Notes: generated from the sequence alone by a model not told the origin. 64,000 nt of DNA from Aquimarina agarivorans (GCF_000218485.1 NZ_AFPB01000142.1:87069-151068), one strand, 5' to 3'. Positions 27,099 through 37,401 are shown, numbered from the stretch's first letter. Numbers and translations are program-made.

Positions 27099-28784
27099 TT
27101 ATTCTCTAATTTTTGAGAAATATTTTAGAAGAACAGCATCATTTACTAGACGAGGCGTATGAATCTCTAAAATTAGCTTTCCTTTTTTCTTAAAAAAATC
27201 ATCCAATACTTTTTCTAAATTTTCACCAGTATTCAATACATAATCAAATTCAAACATTGCAGCCAATTTATCAGCTTTTAGTTCATGGGTAGTTTCCAAA
27301 AATGTGGAGAAGTAGTTTGCATTTTTGTTTCCTGGTAAAATTCTAAAAATTCCACCTCCATCATTATTAATTACAATAATTTTAAAATCTTCAGGAATAT
27401 AATTGTTCCACAATGCATTACTATCGTAAAAAAAGCTTAAATCTCCCGTAATTAAAATAGGTGGTTTTTTATTAATAATAGCAGCTCCAATGGCTGTACT
27501 AGTAGTTCCATCAATACCACTTGTTCCACGATTACAAAAAACCTCAACACCTTTTGGAAGTTGAAATAACTGCGTATATCGAATTGTAGAACTATTACTT
27601 AACTGCAAATGTGATTCAGTTGGCAATTGCTTTATGATTTTATCAAATACTAATAAGTCCGAATACGGAACATTTTTAAGGTAATTATAATGTCCTTTTA
27701 AACGCTGTTTGTATTGATCAAGCCAGAAGTTTTGATAATTAGATGGCTTATCAATGGACTTATTTTTTAGTAACGAAGTTAAAAAAGACTGAGGTGTAGT
27801 TTTTATGTGCATAGTCAAACAACCGTAGGTATCGTATGCCTTTTTAACATCAACATGCCAATGTGTTAAAGGACTAAACTTTCGTAAAAAAGCTTTTATT
27901 TTTTTTGAAACTACAAGCCCGCCAAAAGTTAATAATAAATCAGGCTGAAGCTGATTAAATTCTGTTTCAGACAACTCTGCAATTAACTGATCAATACTAG
28001 GTATCGCTTTTTTGTGATGCAAATTGGATGTAGTTTCGGTAAACAACAACACACTAGGATCGTTCAATAACTGATCTAAAACAGAGTCATCAATTTGATT
28101 TGGAGGCAACACCCCAACTAATACCATTTTTTTTCTAGCTTTATTCCAAATTTCTTCCGTTTTTTTATCGCAATGATATGTATTGACTATGCTGGTATTC
28201 GTTTTCAATAACTCTGGAGGAGTAGTTTTTACTTCAACAGTATTATATAAAGGTTCGTAAAAAGGAATATTAATATGTACAGGCCCTTTGTGAACTACTG
28301 AAGTGTCAATTGCAAGTATTAGTTTATTATAATTAGCAAAAGATAAGTTTTTAGAATATTCCATGTGACTTTCCAGATTAGCTTCATGTAAAATATGATT
28401 TTTAAAAACTCCTTCCTGCCTAATAGTTTGACCATCGCCAATATCAATACGTTCTTTTGGTCGGTCAGCACTTAAAATTAGTAACGGAATATCACTATAA
28501 AAGGCTTCAGCAATGGCTGGGTAATAATTGAGTAACGCACTACCCGAAGTACAAACTAAAGCTACTGGCTTGTTTAACTGTTGTGCTATTCCTAGAGCAA
28601 AAAATGCAGCACAGCGTTCATCCACTATACTGTAACTTTTAAAATATGGATCATTACTAAAACTGATGGTTAAAGGAGCATTCCTAGAACCTGGCGAAAT
28701 AACAATATGTTTAATTTTTTTTGCCTTACAAGTGGTAATAATTTGTTGCGCTAAGGGAATACTTGAGGTAATAATACTATCCAT
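27099..28784 (-). CDS. menD: 2-succinyl-5-enolpyruvyl-6-hydroxy-3-cyclohexene-1-carboxylate synthase
   Basis: 561-residue ThDP-dependent MenD: isochorismate plus 2-oxoglutarate gives SEPHCHC in menaquinone synthesis. Motifs: HIVISPGSRNAPLTISF; DERCAAFFALGIAQ, with the ThDP-activating Glu; CTSGSALLNYYPAIAEA; ILSADRPKERIDIGDGQTIRQ; VFCNRGTSGIDGTTSTAIGAA; and the ThDP-binding ITGDLSFFYDSNALWNN...NNDGGGIFRILPG. I chose Met at 28784 (MDSIITSS) over the upstream in-frame Met at 28814, which would add ten non-conserved residues. It lies 60 bp downstream of menF. Confidence 0.95.
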   Translation of the reverse strand: MDSIITSSIPLAQQIITTCKAKKIKHIVISPGSRNAPLTISFSNDPYFKSYSIVDERCAAFFALGIAQQLNKPVALVCTSGSALLNYYPAIAEAFYSDIPLLILSADRPKERIDIGDGQTIRQEGVFKNHILHEANLESHMEYSKNLSFANYNKLILAIDTSVVHKGPVHINIPFYEPLYNTVEVKTTPPELLKTNTSIVNTYHCDKKTEEIWNKARKKMVLVGVLPPNQIDDSVLDQLLNDPSVLLFTETTSNLHHKKAIPSIDQLIAELSETEFNQLQPDLLLTFGGLVVSKKIKAFLRKFSPLTHWHVDVKKAYDTYGCLTMHIKTTPQSFLTSLLKNKSIDKPSNYQNFWLDQYKQRLKGHYNYLKNVPYSDLLVFDKIIKQLPTESHLQLSNSSTIRYTQLFQLPKGVEVFCNRGTSGIDGTTSTAIGAAIINKKPPILITGDLSFFYDSNALWNNYIPEDFKIIVINNDGGGIFRILPGNKNANYFSTFLETTHELKADKLAAMFEFDYVLNTGENLEKVLDDFFKKKGKLILEIHTPRLVNDAVLLKYFSKIRE

Positions 28785-28844
28785 AATTTTGAATTGTTCA
28801 AAAATACAATCCAATAAATTAGCATGCTATCTTTTCCCTTAATT

Positions 28845-29906
28845 TTATAAAACTGCTTTCATTATTTGTGATTTGTTAACCGTTTCTTCCCATTCCAAAT
28901 GCGGGTCCGAAGCCTTAGTTATACCTCCACCAACATAAATTTTAGCTTCCTTACCCTCAATTTGCATACAACGTAAATTAACAAATAATTGCGTATTGCC
29001 CTCTGGCTTGTATTCACCCAAATATCCAGTGTAATACATTCTGGAATACCCTTCATTTGCCAAAATAAAGGCTTTAGCTTGCTGTTTAGGCAACCCGCAT
29101 ATGGCAGACGTTGGGTGTAGAATGCTTACTAAATCCCCCAACTGTTTTACTGAATTTAATGTACCGTTAATTGCCGTTTTTAAATGCAATAAACTTCCTG
29201 CTTTTTGAGTTTCTGTTTCTCCTTTTTTTAAGCTTTTAGCAATTGGTGCCAAAGCCTTCTGCATTGAGTCAACTACAAGTTGTTGTTCTTCAATTTCTTT
29301 TGCTCCCCAGGATACATTAGTAGTTCCCTTATACACCATAGTACCTGCCAAGGCAATGGTATCAAAAGACGTTTTTTTTAATGAAATAAGTGTTTCCGGA
29401 GTTGCCCCAAGCCACATTCCTACTTTGGGATGATACCAACAATAGCAAAAAGCGTTAGAGTAAAGATTAGTCATTTTTTTAAACCAACTAAACGGATCTA
29501 TTTGATTCAATTTTAAAGTTTCAACCCTTGATATAATCACTTTTTGCAACCGTCCTGCCTTTAACTCAAACAGTGCTTTCTTAATTGTAGTGATATGTGC
29601 TTTCTTCTCATGGTTTGAAAAATTACTTTGTATAATAAGCGATTGATTCTTTTCGCTGTTTTCTACTTCCTGTTTGGTGTGAATGATTTCTGAACTATCT
29701 TCGGTAAACCAAATTGTATCATTATCCGTATTAGTAAAAGGGCTAAATACAAACCCTGGCTTGTCAAAACCTGAACCTAAAATTAATTGATTTGAGTGAT
29801 TTAAATAAGCAGAAACAGTACTCCTATTTGGCTTTTTAAATACTACAAAAGGGAGTTCTTTATTCCAATGGTCATTTAACTTATCAAAAAATAATTGGAA
29901 AGTCAT
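28845..29906 (-). CDS. menF: Isochorismate synthase
   Basis: 353-residue chorismate-utilising enzyme that converts chorismate to isochorismate for menaquinone. Motifs of the family: RLQKVIISRVETLKL; FCYCWYHPKVGMWLGATPETLISL; ALAGTMVYKG; LKTAINGTL; VSILHPTSAICGLPKQQAKAFI; YSRMYYTGYLGEY; YVGGGITKASDPHLEWEET, with the metal-binding Glu. One base separates it from the thioesterase gene and 60 bp from menD, so menI, menF and menD likely form one transcript. Confidence 0.94.
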   Translation of the reverse strand: MTFQLFFDKLNDHWNKELPFVVFKKPNRSTVSAYLNHSNQLILGSGFDKPGFVFSPFTNTDNDTIWFTEDSSEIIHTKQEVENSEKNQSLIIQSNFSNHEKKAHITTIKKALFELKAGRLQKVIISRVETLKLNQIDPFSWFKKMTNLYSNAFCYCWYHPKVGMWLGATPETLISLKKTSFDTIALAGTMVYKGTTNVSWGAKEIEEQQLVVDSMQKALAPIAKSLKKGETETQKAGSLLHLKTAINGTLNSVKQLGDLVSILHPTSAICGLPKQQAKAFILANEGYSRMYYTGYLGEYKPEGNTQLFVNLRCMQIEGKEAKIYVGGGITKASDPHLEWEETVNKSQIMKAVL

Positions 29907-29907
29907 A

Positions 29908-30333
29908 CTATTTTTTTGGCAAAGCTATTGTGGTTAATTTAATGATCGAAATCAATTCATCTTCTTCATTAGTTATTTTTATCTGCCATAATTGAGTAGT
30001 TCTACCTTTATGAACAGGCATAGCTTTTCCGTACACAAAACCTTCGCGCACACTTTTTACATGATTTGCACTTATTTCCAAACCTCTAATCATAAATTTT
30101 GTATGATCAACAAATATGTATGCAGCGACACTACCTACTGATTCGGCTAAAGCTACCATTGCTCCACCATGCAATACGCCATCAGGTTGATGAACACGAG
30201 AATTTACAGGCATTTTAGCTATTAAAAAATCATCTCCCACATCAGTGTATACGATCTCTAAAGTTTCCATTAGCGTATTTTTACAACCTGCATTACAAGT
30301 TTTCAGTATATGCTCTTTTTGCGCTTCAGTCAT
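29908..30333 (-). CDS. menI: Hotdog-fold thioesterase, probable 1,4-dihydroxy-2-naphthoyl-CoA hydrolase
   Basis: 141-residue PaaI/YdiI-type hotdog thioesterase. The family motif VHQPDGVLHGGAMVALAESVGSVAA (about 49-73) includes the catalytic Glu and HGG turn; the substrate-facing segment is ISANHVKSVREGFVYGKAMPVHKGRTTQLWQI. The family acts on aromatic acyl-CoAs. Being first in the menF-menD transcript, with a single-base gap, makes DHNA-CoA hydrolysis (MenI role) the best guess, but this assignment is from context rather than sequence alone. Confidence 0.82.
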   Translation of the reverse strand: MTEAQKEHILKTCNAGCKNTLMETLEIVYTDVGDDFLIAKMPVNSRVHQPDGVLHGGAMVALAESVGSVAAYIFVDHTKFMIRGLEISANHVKSVREGFVYGKAMPVHKGRTTQLWQIKITNEEDELISIIKLTTIALPKK

Positions 30334-30527
30334 TTATACGAGAATTAAAATAAGTACCATACATCTTATCAAAAATACGTATTCGTTGTTAAATTCATTA
30401 TAGTTATACATCAAAAGTTCTAAATATTCTTTAAAATATACGCCAATCTGTACTTGATCTTTATTAAGATTTGATTTTAGAACGCAACTAATTTTACATC
30501 TACGCGTTATATAAATAAACAAGGTTT

Positions 30528-31052
30528 ATGAAGAAGGTTATTATTTTAGGTAGCTCTAATAATGAAGGGAATACTAAGTTATTGACAAACAAAATTATAG
30601 AACAAGCAAATTATCCAATTGATATTATAAATTTAAGCGATTATAAAATTAGCTATTATGATTATGAATATAAAAATTCAAATGATGATTTTATTAAAAT
30701 AATTGAGCGATTGGTAAATAATTATGACACATTTTTATTTGCTACACCCGTTTACTGGTATGCCATGAGCGGTATTATGAAAGTTTTTTTTGATAGACTA
30801 ACCGATGTTATTACAGTTGAAAAAGCCTTGGGACATCAACTTAAAGGCAAAAACATGGCAGCAATTACCAGTTCAACTGGTGCCAATTTAAACGAACTTT
30901 TTTGGCTTCCTTTTTCTAAAACTGCTTACTATTTAGGGATGGATTTTTTAGGTGGTGTACACACCATAAATAATCAGGTGAATCAAGATGATATTGATAA
31001 AATTCTGAAAATGCTTCATATTCCAAATATTATTCAAAATGAGATCCTGTGA
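30528..31052 (+). CDS. NADPH-dependent FMN reductase-like flavodoxin-fold protein
   Basis: 174 residues. Flavodoxin-like fold with the FMN phosphate loop GSSNNEGNTKLL (8-19) and the isoalloxazine segment FLFATPVYWYAMSGIMKVFFDRL (about 71-93), followed by KNMAAITSSTGA. This is the NAD(P)H:FMN/quinone reductase group. Monocistronic. Could be a flavin reductase or quinone reductase; no partner gene helps decide. Confidence 0.85.
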   Translation: MKKVIILGSSNNEGNTKLLTNKIIEQANYPIDIINLSDYKISYYDYEYKNSNDDFIKIIERLVNNYDTFLFATPVYWYAMSGIMKVFFDRLTDVITVEKALGHQLKGKNMAAITSSTGANLNELFWLPFSKTAYYLGMDFLGGVHTINNQVNQDDIDKILKMLHIPNIIQNEIL

Positions 31053-31122
31053 TAAATAATTGATTTTAAAACAATTCAATTTTTAAGATTTATTCAAATA
31101 ACAATTCATTTAATTTTAATAA

Positions 31123-31554
31123 AAAATTGGTACATTTAGCTATGTTCATCAACTAAATTGCAATGAAAAATCACTAAGCACTACCAAAGCTAATTTTGGA
31201 GATTTTAATATTGGGAAATAAACCCGAACACCAAATAATATTATAAACCATATGTACAATGTATTGTATTATTCCTGCACTTTAATTACCGAAGAAAAAT
31301 ACAACGCGCCATCTATTAAAGAGATTTTTAATATTAGTAAAAAAGCGGAATTATTTAATCAAGAATTGGCAAAGCTTGACGACTTGATTGCTCAAAAAGA
31401 ACTTACTTTTAATGAGTCAAAACCTTTAATTCAAGGTCCTTTTTCTGATATTCTGACACACACTGGTCAAATAGCTATGTTGAGTCGTTTGCATGGTGCT
31501 CCAATTGATGGTGAAGATTTTTCAAAAGCACTAATTACCCCTGGTATTGTATAA
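31123..31554 (+). pseudogene. DinB-like protein, 5' end apparently degraded
   Basis: From Met at 31252 a 100-residue protein resembles the C-terminal part of a flavobacterial DinB/YfiT-type four-helix-bundle protein (LNESKPLI-like SKPLIQGPFSDILTHTGQIAMLSRLHGAPIDGEDFS, with a His near the metal site). In the same frame upstream the reading NFGDFNIGK-stop-TRTPNNIINHMYNVLYYS also looks family-like, interrupted by TAA at 31219-31221; another stop lies at 31120 with no ATG between. The original gene therefore seems to have lost its start. The 100-residue form may still be made. It overlaps the downstream esterase start (TAATG), which suggests the pair was one operon. Confidence 0.55.
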
Positions 31555-32186
31555 TGCAAAAACAAACTATATACAAATCTACAAATACTTACGACACCTT
31601 AAATAAACTTACTGGCGCAACCAAAAATATATGGCTAGTTTTTCATGGTATTGGTTATTTAAGTAGGTTTTTTATCAAGCATTTTTCTTCGCTTAACGCA
31701 GAAGAAAATTATATTATTTGTCCTCAGGCTCCTTCAAAATATTATAAAGATGATAATTATCGGAGAGTTGGTGCTAGTTGGTTGACTAAGGAGAATACCG
31801 TATTAGACACTGAAAATGTGTTAAATTACGTTGATGCGATTCTTGACCAGGAAAATCTTCCTGAAAATTGCAATCTGATCGTCCTAGGATATTCGCAAGG
31901 AGTAAGTATCGCCAGCCGATGGATTGCAAAGCGAAAAAGGCAGTGTAGTCGGTTAGTTTTTATTTCAGGAGTGTTTCCAGCAGAACTTAAAAAATTTGAT
32001 TTTAACCATTTAGACAATAAAACGATTATATATCATACAGTAGGAATTAATGATCCAATTTTTGAAACCGAAAATGTATTAAAGCAAGAATTAAAAATAC
32101 AGCAAACCTTTCCGAATGTTTTTATTACAAACCATAATGGCGGACATGAACTAGACTCTAGTTTATTGGAACATTATTTAAATTGA
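31554..32186 (+). CDS. Alpha/beta hydrolase (carboxylesterase/phospholipase type)
   Basis: 210 residues. The alpha/beta hydrolase core has the oxyanion region WLVFHGIGYLSRFF, the ICPQAPSKYY strand-turn, the nucleophile elbow LGYSQGVSIASRW (GxSxG, Ser about 116), Asp in VGINDPIFE and His in NHNGGHELD. It belongs to the carboxylesterase/phospholipase (YpfH-like) group. Coupled to the upstream DinB-like frame by a TAATG overlap. Substrate unknown. Confidence 0.88.
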   Translation: MQKQTIYKSTNTYDTLNKLTGATKNIWLVFHGIGYLSRFFIKHFSSLNAEENYIICPQAPSKYYKDDNYRRVGASWLTKENTVLDTENVLNYVDAILDQENLPENCNLIVLGYSQGVSIASRWIAKRKRQCSRLVFISGVFPAELKKFDFNHLDNKTIIYHTVGINDPIFETENVLKQELKIQQTFPNVFITNHNGGHELDSSLLEHYLN

Positions 32187-32538
32187 TCTTTAAGTGCTTA
32201 TAAAACTATTTACCTCATCAATAGTTTGACTCAGCTTTTAAATACGTCTGATAAAATTTCATGTTTTGAAATTTCCAAATGTGGGGAGGGGAATTTACAT
32301 ACTTGATGTATTGAAATATATTTTTTTATCTTCAGTGTAAATAATCATTTTACTTTAGCCTGTAGATCATATAGTGTTTCCCACATTCAATTTGCCAATT
32401 GAAAATAAGAACTAGTAACACATGATTCTTCGTAAAGTTGTAGAGGACACTAATATTTACTTTTAAACTAAAAATAAAAAACCAGCATAATTACTAGAAT
32501 TATGCTGGTTTTTTATTTTTAGTTTAAAGAGGTGTTTT
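32187..32538. other. 352-bp convergent gap before lon
   Basis: No gene seen; contains the long terminator repeat at 32465-32525. Confidence 0.4.
32465..32525. terminator. Perfect 28-bp inverted repeat, bidirectional terminator
   Basis: Arms 32465-32492 and 32498-32525 are exact reverse complements around a 5-nt loop; the core AACCAGCATAATT is flanked by A and T runs, giving a U-tract on both strands. It sits between the convergent esterase and lon genes. Unusually long and perfect. Confidence 0.88.
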
Positions 32539-35012
32539 TTAGCCTTTAATTACCTTATAAGCCTTTAAATCCTTCGCATTTTTAACTTTTTGTTTTGTGA
32601 TGGCTATTTCCAATACTTGACTCATTTCAGAAACATAATGAAAAGTCAACCCTTTCAAATAGTCTTCTTTTATTTCTAAAATATCTCGTCGGTTTTCCTC
32701 ACAAAGGATCAATTCCTTAATTTTTGCACGTTTTGCAGCAAGGATTTTTTCTTTAATGCCCCCTACTGGAAGTACTTTACCCCGAAGTGTAATTTCACCA
32801 GTCATTGCAATGCTCTTTTAACTTTTTTCTGCGTAAGCAATGACACTAATGAGGTCAACATCGTAATACCTGCACTTGGACCATCTTTTGGTGTGGCACC
32901 TTCGGGTACGTGAATATGAATATTATAATGGCCAATTATATCGGGATCAATACCCAATGATTCCGCATTTGCCTTAATATATTCGAGAGCAATAGTAGCT
33001 GATTCTTTCATCACCTTTCCTAAATTACCCGTAATATTTAAATTTCCTTTGCCTTTTGATAATATGGATTCAATAAATAAAATATCACCACCAACTCTGG
33101 TCCAAGCTAAACCAGTTACCACTCCGGCCACATCATTATTTTCGTATTTATCGCGCTCTAACCTTGGTGGTCCTAAAATTTCAACCACATCCCTGATCGT
33201 AAGTTTGGAATCATACTCCTGTTCCATCGCAATATTTTTTGCAGTATTACGAACCACTTTGGCTATTTGTTTTTCCAGTCCTCGTACCCCAGATTCTCTA
33301 GTATATCCTTCAACAACCTTTTCCAATACTGGTTTGGCTATTTTTAAATTAGTATCTGAAAGTCCATGCTCCTTTAATTGCTTTGGCAACAAATGTTTTT
33401 TACCAATCTCAATTTTTTCTTCGATAGTGTAACCAGAAACATTAATGATTTCCATACGATCGCGTAATGCAGGTTGAATGCTTCCCATATTATTAGAAGT
33501 AGCAATGAACATTACTTTTGATAAATCGAAACCTAACTCCAAAAAGTTGTCATAGAACTCATTATTTTGTTCTGGATCCAAAACTTCCAGTAGCGCCGAT
33601 GAAGGGTCTCCTTGATTTCCAGTTGCTAGCTTATCGATTTCATCTAAAACAAATACGGGGTTACTTGTTCCGGCCTTTTTTAAACTTTGAATAATACGAC
33701 CTGGCATGGCACCAATATAAGTTTTACGATGTCCTCTTATTTCAGCTTCATCCCTTAAACCTCCTAATGAAATGCGTACATATTCGCGACCCAAGGCTTC
33801 AGCAACTGATTTACCTAACGATGTTTTACCAACTCCCGGAGGACCAAATAAACACAAAATAGGTGATTTCATGTCGTTTCGTAACTTCAGCACCGCTAAA
33901 TATTCAATAATGCGCTCTTTTACATCTTCTAAACCATAGTGGTGTTTGTCTAATATTTTTTGAGCGCGCTTTAAATCAAAATTATCTTTACTGTAAGTAT
34001 TCCAAGGCAATTCCAAAAATAACTCCAAATAATTACGCTGTATTCCGTATTCCGCTACCTGCGGATTCATACGTTGCATTTTTCCCAATTCTTTTTCGAA
34101 ATGAGTTTTTACCTCTTTGTTCCACTTCTTCTTTTTGCCCTTTTGACGCATTTGCTCCAATTCATCGTCATGCGAAACGCCCCCCAATTCTTCCTGAATG
34201 GTCTTTATTTGCTGGTGTAAAAAGTATTCACGCTGCTGCTTATTCATATCATGCTGCACCTTGTTTTGAATATCATTTTTTAACTCAAGCTTTTGGTACT
34301 CTAAATTCATAAATTTCAAAGTAGCTAATGCGCGTTCATGCAAACTATTAATTTCTAACAATTGTTGTTTTTCATCAAGTGTCAAATTCATGTTTGACGA
34401 AACAAAATTGATTAAAAAGGAATTGCTTTCAATGTTCTTTATTGCAAAAGATGCTTCACTAGGAATGTTCGGACTCTCTTTAATTATTTTTAAAGCCAAA
34501 TCCTTAATAGAATCAATAATTGCTTTAAATTCTTTATCATTTGCATCAGGACGCTCCTCTTCAACTTCGCTTACCTTAGCCATCATAAAAGGTTCTTCTG
34601 CAATTATTTCATCAATTGCAAATCGTTTTTTACCCTGAATGATTACCGTAGTGTTTCCGTCGGGCATTTTGAGCACCTTTAAAATACGTGCTACTACACC
34701 TAACGTATTAATATCATCAATAGAAGGTTTTTCAACAGTTTCATCTTTTTGTGAAACTACTCCAATAACTTTATCTCCTTTATTAGCTGCATTAATTAGC
34801 TTAATCGATTTATCTCGACCAGCGGTAATAGGAATTACTACTCCGGGAAAAAGTACGGTATTGCGTAATGGTAAAATGGGTAATGCCTCTGGCAAACTCT
34901 CTTGTCTAATTTCCTCTTCATCCTCTGGAGTCATCAACGGTATTAACTCAGCATCTTCATTCATATCTTGCAATGACAAATTGTCCAGACTTAGTATTTT
35001 CGATTTGGCCAT
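32539..35012 (-). pseudogene. lon: ATP-dependent Lon protease, split by a one-base frameshift in the protease domain
   Basis: Frame 1 (35012 to 32802, 736 residues) has the N-terminal substrate domain ([15 protein letters not shown]), AAA+ module (Walker [13 protein letters not shown], Walker [12 protein letters not shown]) and protease domain up to the catalytic Ser in [15 protein letters not shown], then ends [12 protein letters not shown]. Frame 2 (32805 to 32539, 88 residues) continues [21 protein letters not shown], with the catalytic Lys. Adding one A to GTTAAAAGAGC (T run 32816-32819) would give the expected [13 protein letters not shown] and a normal protein of about 825 residues. As written the dyad is on two polypeptides. 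The ORFs overlap as ATGA, so coupled reinitiation is possible; sequencing error is also possible. Confidence 0.85.
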
Positions 35013-35164
35013 ATATATTTATTTGCCAAAATGTCACCACAAGAGCGCATTTTGGTATTTTAATTTTATAATTAATTAGTATAAGCGATGAAATTCAAGC
35101 TACTACAAAGATAACTGAACTTTATTAATTACTAAAAATCAATTGTTGTGCCAACCTTTAAAAG

Positions 35165-35199
35165 AAAAAAGTTTACTAAAACACATAGTAAACTTTTTT
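35165..35199 (-). terminator. Terminator downstream of the lipoprotein gene
   Basis: AAAAAAGTTTACTA (35165-35178) pairs with TAGTAAACTTTTTT (35186-35199), 7-nt loop; U-tract in both orientations. It lies 26 bp past the minus-strand lipoprotein stop. Confidence 0.8.
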
Positions 35200-35225
35200 T
35201 GATTTTTAGCATGTTATGCAATTGC

Positions 35226-35897
35226 CTATTCAACTGTAATGTGAGCAAAACTCCCTCCAGTAATTTCTACTGAATCACTTGATGCATCAGCTCCATTAAC
35301 AAAAGCTGTAAATTGGAAAGTTCCTGATACGGTTTCACCATCGTAAATTAATTGTAAAAAACCAGAATTTTCAACCATAGGACTTGTCATAAAAATAGTA
35401 CCTGATTGGTCTATTTGACCTGTAAAATTTTGCGCTGAATTTACACTGAATGGTTGCGTCATTGGATTGTTGACAGCTATAGTGATTGCATTACCATTTT
35501 CATCAATTAAATTAATGGTTAATAATGTTCCGTCAAGTATAGCTGAAAATGAACGTACGTTAAAATCATTTCCATCCAAGTTCCCTATTAAATCACCAGA
35601 CTCCGCAAACAATTTGCTTAGTGGTGGTGTTCCGCCATCAGGATCAATAGTTACACCACTATCGGGATCTATTTCTAAACCAGTTTCAGGGTCAGTGATA
35701 ATACCTGTTTGCTCATCAATGACTCCCCCCGTAGGTTGATGAATCAACAAACCTGTTTCAGGATCTCTTACTCCATCAGATATTATTTTTAATCGTTCAA
35801 TTTGATTTGAATCTAAAAAATCACCAGCACTAGCCTCTTTTTCACAAGATACTAACAACAAAATTGACATAGATACTATAAAAATTACTTTCTTCAT
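35226..35897 (-). CDS. Lipoprotein with Asp/Gly-Pro repeats, unknown function
   Basis: 223 residues from Met at 35897; the upstream in-frame Met at 35930 would spoil the signal sequence. Lipobox LLLVSC gives an N-terminal lipid-anchored Cys. Residues about 37-95 contain five to six short repeats of the type DPETGLLI / DEQTGIIT / DPETGLEI / DPDSGVTI (roughly 9-12 residues each), probably a Ca-binding or extended stalk. The C-terminal 120 residues are beta-rich (GNLDGNDFNVRSFSAIL, SGTFQFTAFVNG), like a small beta-barrel or calycin. Surface location expected. Not recognised as a named family. Confidence 0.8.
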   Translation of the reverse strand: MKKVIFIVSMSILLLVSCEKEASAGDFLDSNQIERLKIISDGVRDPETGLLIHQPTGGVIDEQTGIITDPETGLEIDPDSGVTIDPDGGTPPLSKLFAESGDLIGNLDGNDFNVRSFSAILDGTLLTINLIDENGNAITIAVNNPMTQPFSVNSAQNFTGQIDQSGTIFMTSPMVENSGFLQLIYDGETVSGTFQFTAFVNGADASSDSVEITGGSFAHITVE

Positions 35898-35950
35898 GTT
35901 CAGGATTTGCTTTTTACTATAATGAAACAAAGTTATCGTTTATTGCATTA

Positions 35951-37261
35951 TTAAGCTACTTTTTTAGGAATTCGAAATAAAAATATGATTCCTAGCAAAA
36001 AAAATAACACAAAAAACAAAATTGAAAATCTTGGACTTCCTGTAATATCTCCTAAAATTCCATATAACAGCATTCCAATTACAATTCCTATTTTTTCTGA
36101 AACATCATAAAAGCTAAAGTATGAAGTAGTGTCTTTTGAATTAATTGGTAATAATTTAGAATATGTTGAACGCGATAAAGATTGTATTGCACCGATCACT
36201 AAGCCAACAAAAGCTGCAGTAATGTAAAATTCTATTGGAGTGTGCACTGTAAACGCATAAAGACAGATGAGTAACCAAATAATGTTTATGCCAATTAAAG
36301 TGTTTATATTTCCTGCTTTTTTTGCTATAATCGAAGTGAGCATTGCTCCTAAAATGGCTACTAATTGAATAAGTAAAATACTAATAATTAAACCCAAAGT
36401 TGCATCCCCATTTTCCCATGTAATTTCTTCTACTCCAAAATAAGTGGCTACCAACAAAACAGTTTGTACTGCCATACTATACACAAAAAATGCCCCTAAA
36501 TATCGTTTTAAAGCCAAGTTTTGTTTAATTTGAAGCCAAATAAACTTTAATTCCTTAAATCCGTTAAAAATAATATTATTGGTAATTTTATTTCCATTTT
36601 TAAAATTGGGTAGATAAGCATAAGTGTATTGACTAAAAGCAATCCACCAAACGCCAACCAAACCAATGGATATTCGTGTAGGAAGTTCTTTAGTTTCAAA
36701 CCCAAAAAAAGCATATCCTTCAATTAAACCTAATGCTATAATCAACAGTAAAACGCTTCCTAAATAACCCAAAGAAAAACCTTTTGCGCTTAATTTATCT
36801 TGATCATCTGTGTTGGCAATATCTGGTAAATATGAATTGTAAAACACCAAACTAGCCCAAAACCCTATTAAAGCCAAAAAGTAAGAAAGTAACCCAAAAA
36901 ACAAATGGTCAAGACTTATAAAACTTAAACCAATACATGATAATGCACCTAAATAACAAAAAAGCTGCATAAAAAACTTTTTATTTCCTGCATAATCTGC
37001 TATACCTGATAAAATTGGACTTATAATTGCTACTACTAAAAACGCTATTGCGGTAATGTAACTTATTAAAGAATCATTATTGAAATTAATTCCTAAAAAT
37101 AATACATTATCATTTCCTAAGTCATCCGTAGTAAGGCCACTCCAAAAAATTGGAAAAATAGCTGAAACTATTACTAATGAATATACTGAATTTGCCCAGT
37201 CATAAAATGCCCATGCATTCATAACTTTTTTATTTCCTTTACTAAAATTTTTTGTAGCCAT
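35951..37261 (-). CDS. UMF1-family MFS transporter
   Basis: 436 residues with about 12 membrane segments. The start is typical of the UMF1/BtlA-like group: NAWAFYDWANSVYSLVIVSAIFPIFW; later ISPILSGIADYAGNKKFFM (MFS motif A region), FYNSYLPDIA, and the C-terminal GAIQSLSRSTYSKLLPINSKDTTSYFSFYDVSEKIG. This family includes yeast Atg22-like permeases and bacterial exporters; substrate unknown. Its gene is followed by the lipoprotein gene only 53 bp away on the same strand. Confidence 0.9.
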   Translation of the reverse strand: MATKNFSKGNKKVMNAWAFYDWANSVYSLVIVSAIFPIFWSGLTTDDLGNDNVLFLGINFNNDSLISYITAIAFLVVAIISPILSGIADYAGNKKFFMQLFCYLGALSCIGLSFISLDHLFFGLLSYFLALIGFWASLVFYNSYLPDIANTDDQDKLSAKGFSLGYLGSVLLLIIALGLIEGYAFFGFETKELPTRISIGLVGVWWIAFSQYTYAYLPNFKNGNKITNNIIFNGFKELKFIWLQIKQNLALKRYLGAFFVYSMAVQTVLLVATYFGVEEITWENGDATLGLIISILLIQLVAILGAMLTSIIAKKAGNINTLIGINIIWLLICLYAFTVHTPIEFYITAAFVGLVIGAIQSLSRSTYSKLLPINSKDTTSYFSFYDVSEKIGIVIGMLLYGILGDITGSPRFSILFFVLFFLLGIIFLFRIPKKVA

Positions 37262-37293
37262 AAACCAATACTACAATTTTAGAACTAACAAAA

Positions 37294-37330
37294 CAAAAAA
37301 AAGACTACCTTTTCAGATAGTCTATTTTTC
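37294..37330 (-). terminator. Terminator past the T9SS remnant
   Basis: AGACTA and TAGTCT pair around a 10-nt loop with A-rich and T-rich flanks. It lies 71 bp past the stop of the 37402-38348 remnant on the minus strand. Confidence 0.6.
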
Positions 37331-37401
37331 TCTTTTTCATATGTTAGCAATTTTAATCCCATGCCACGGACGAAATCTTAGAATCCTATTACACACTAAG
37401 A

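Noticed and set aside
30334..30522. 62-codon minus-strand frame upstream of the thioesterase gene
   Set aside because: Low-complexity, no homology-like motif, and it lies in the divergent promoter region.
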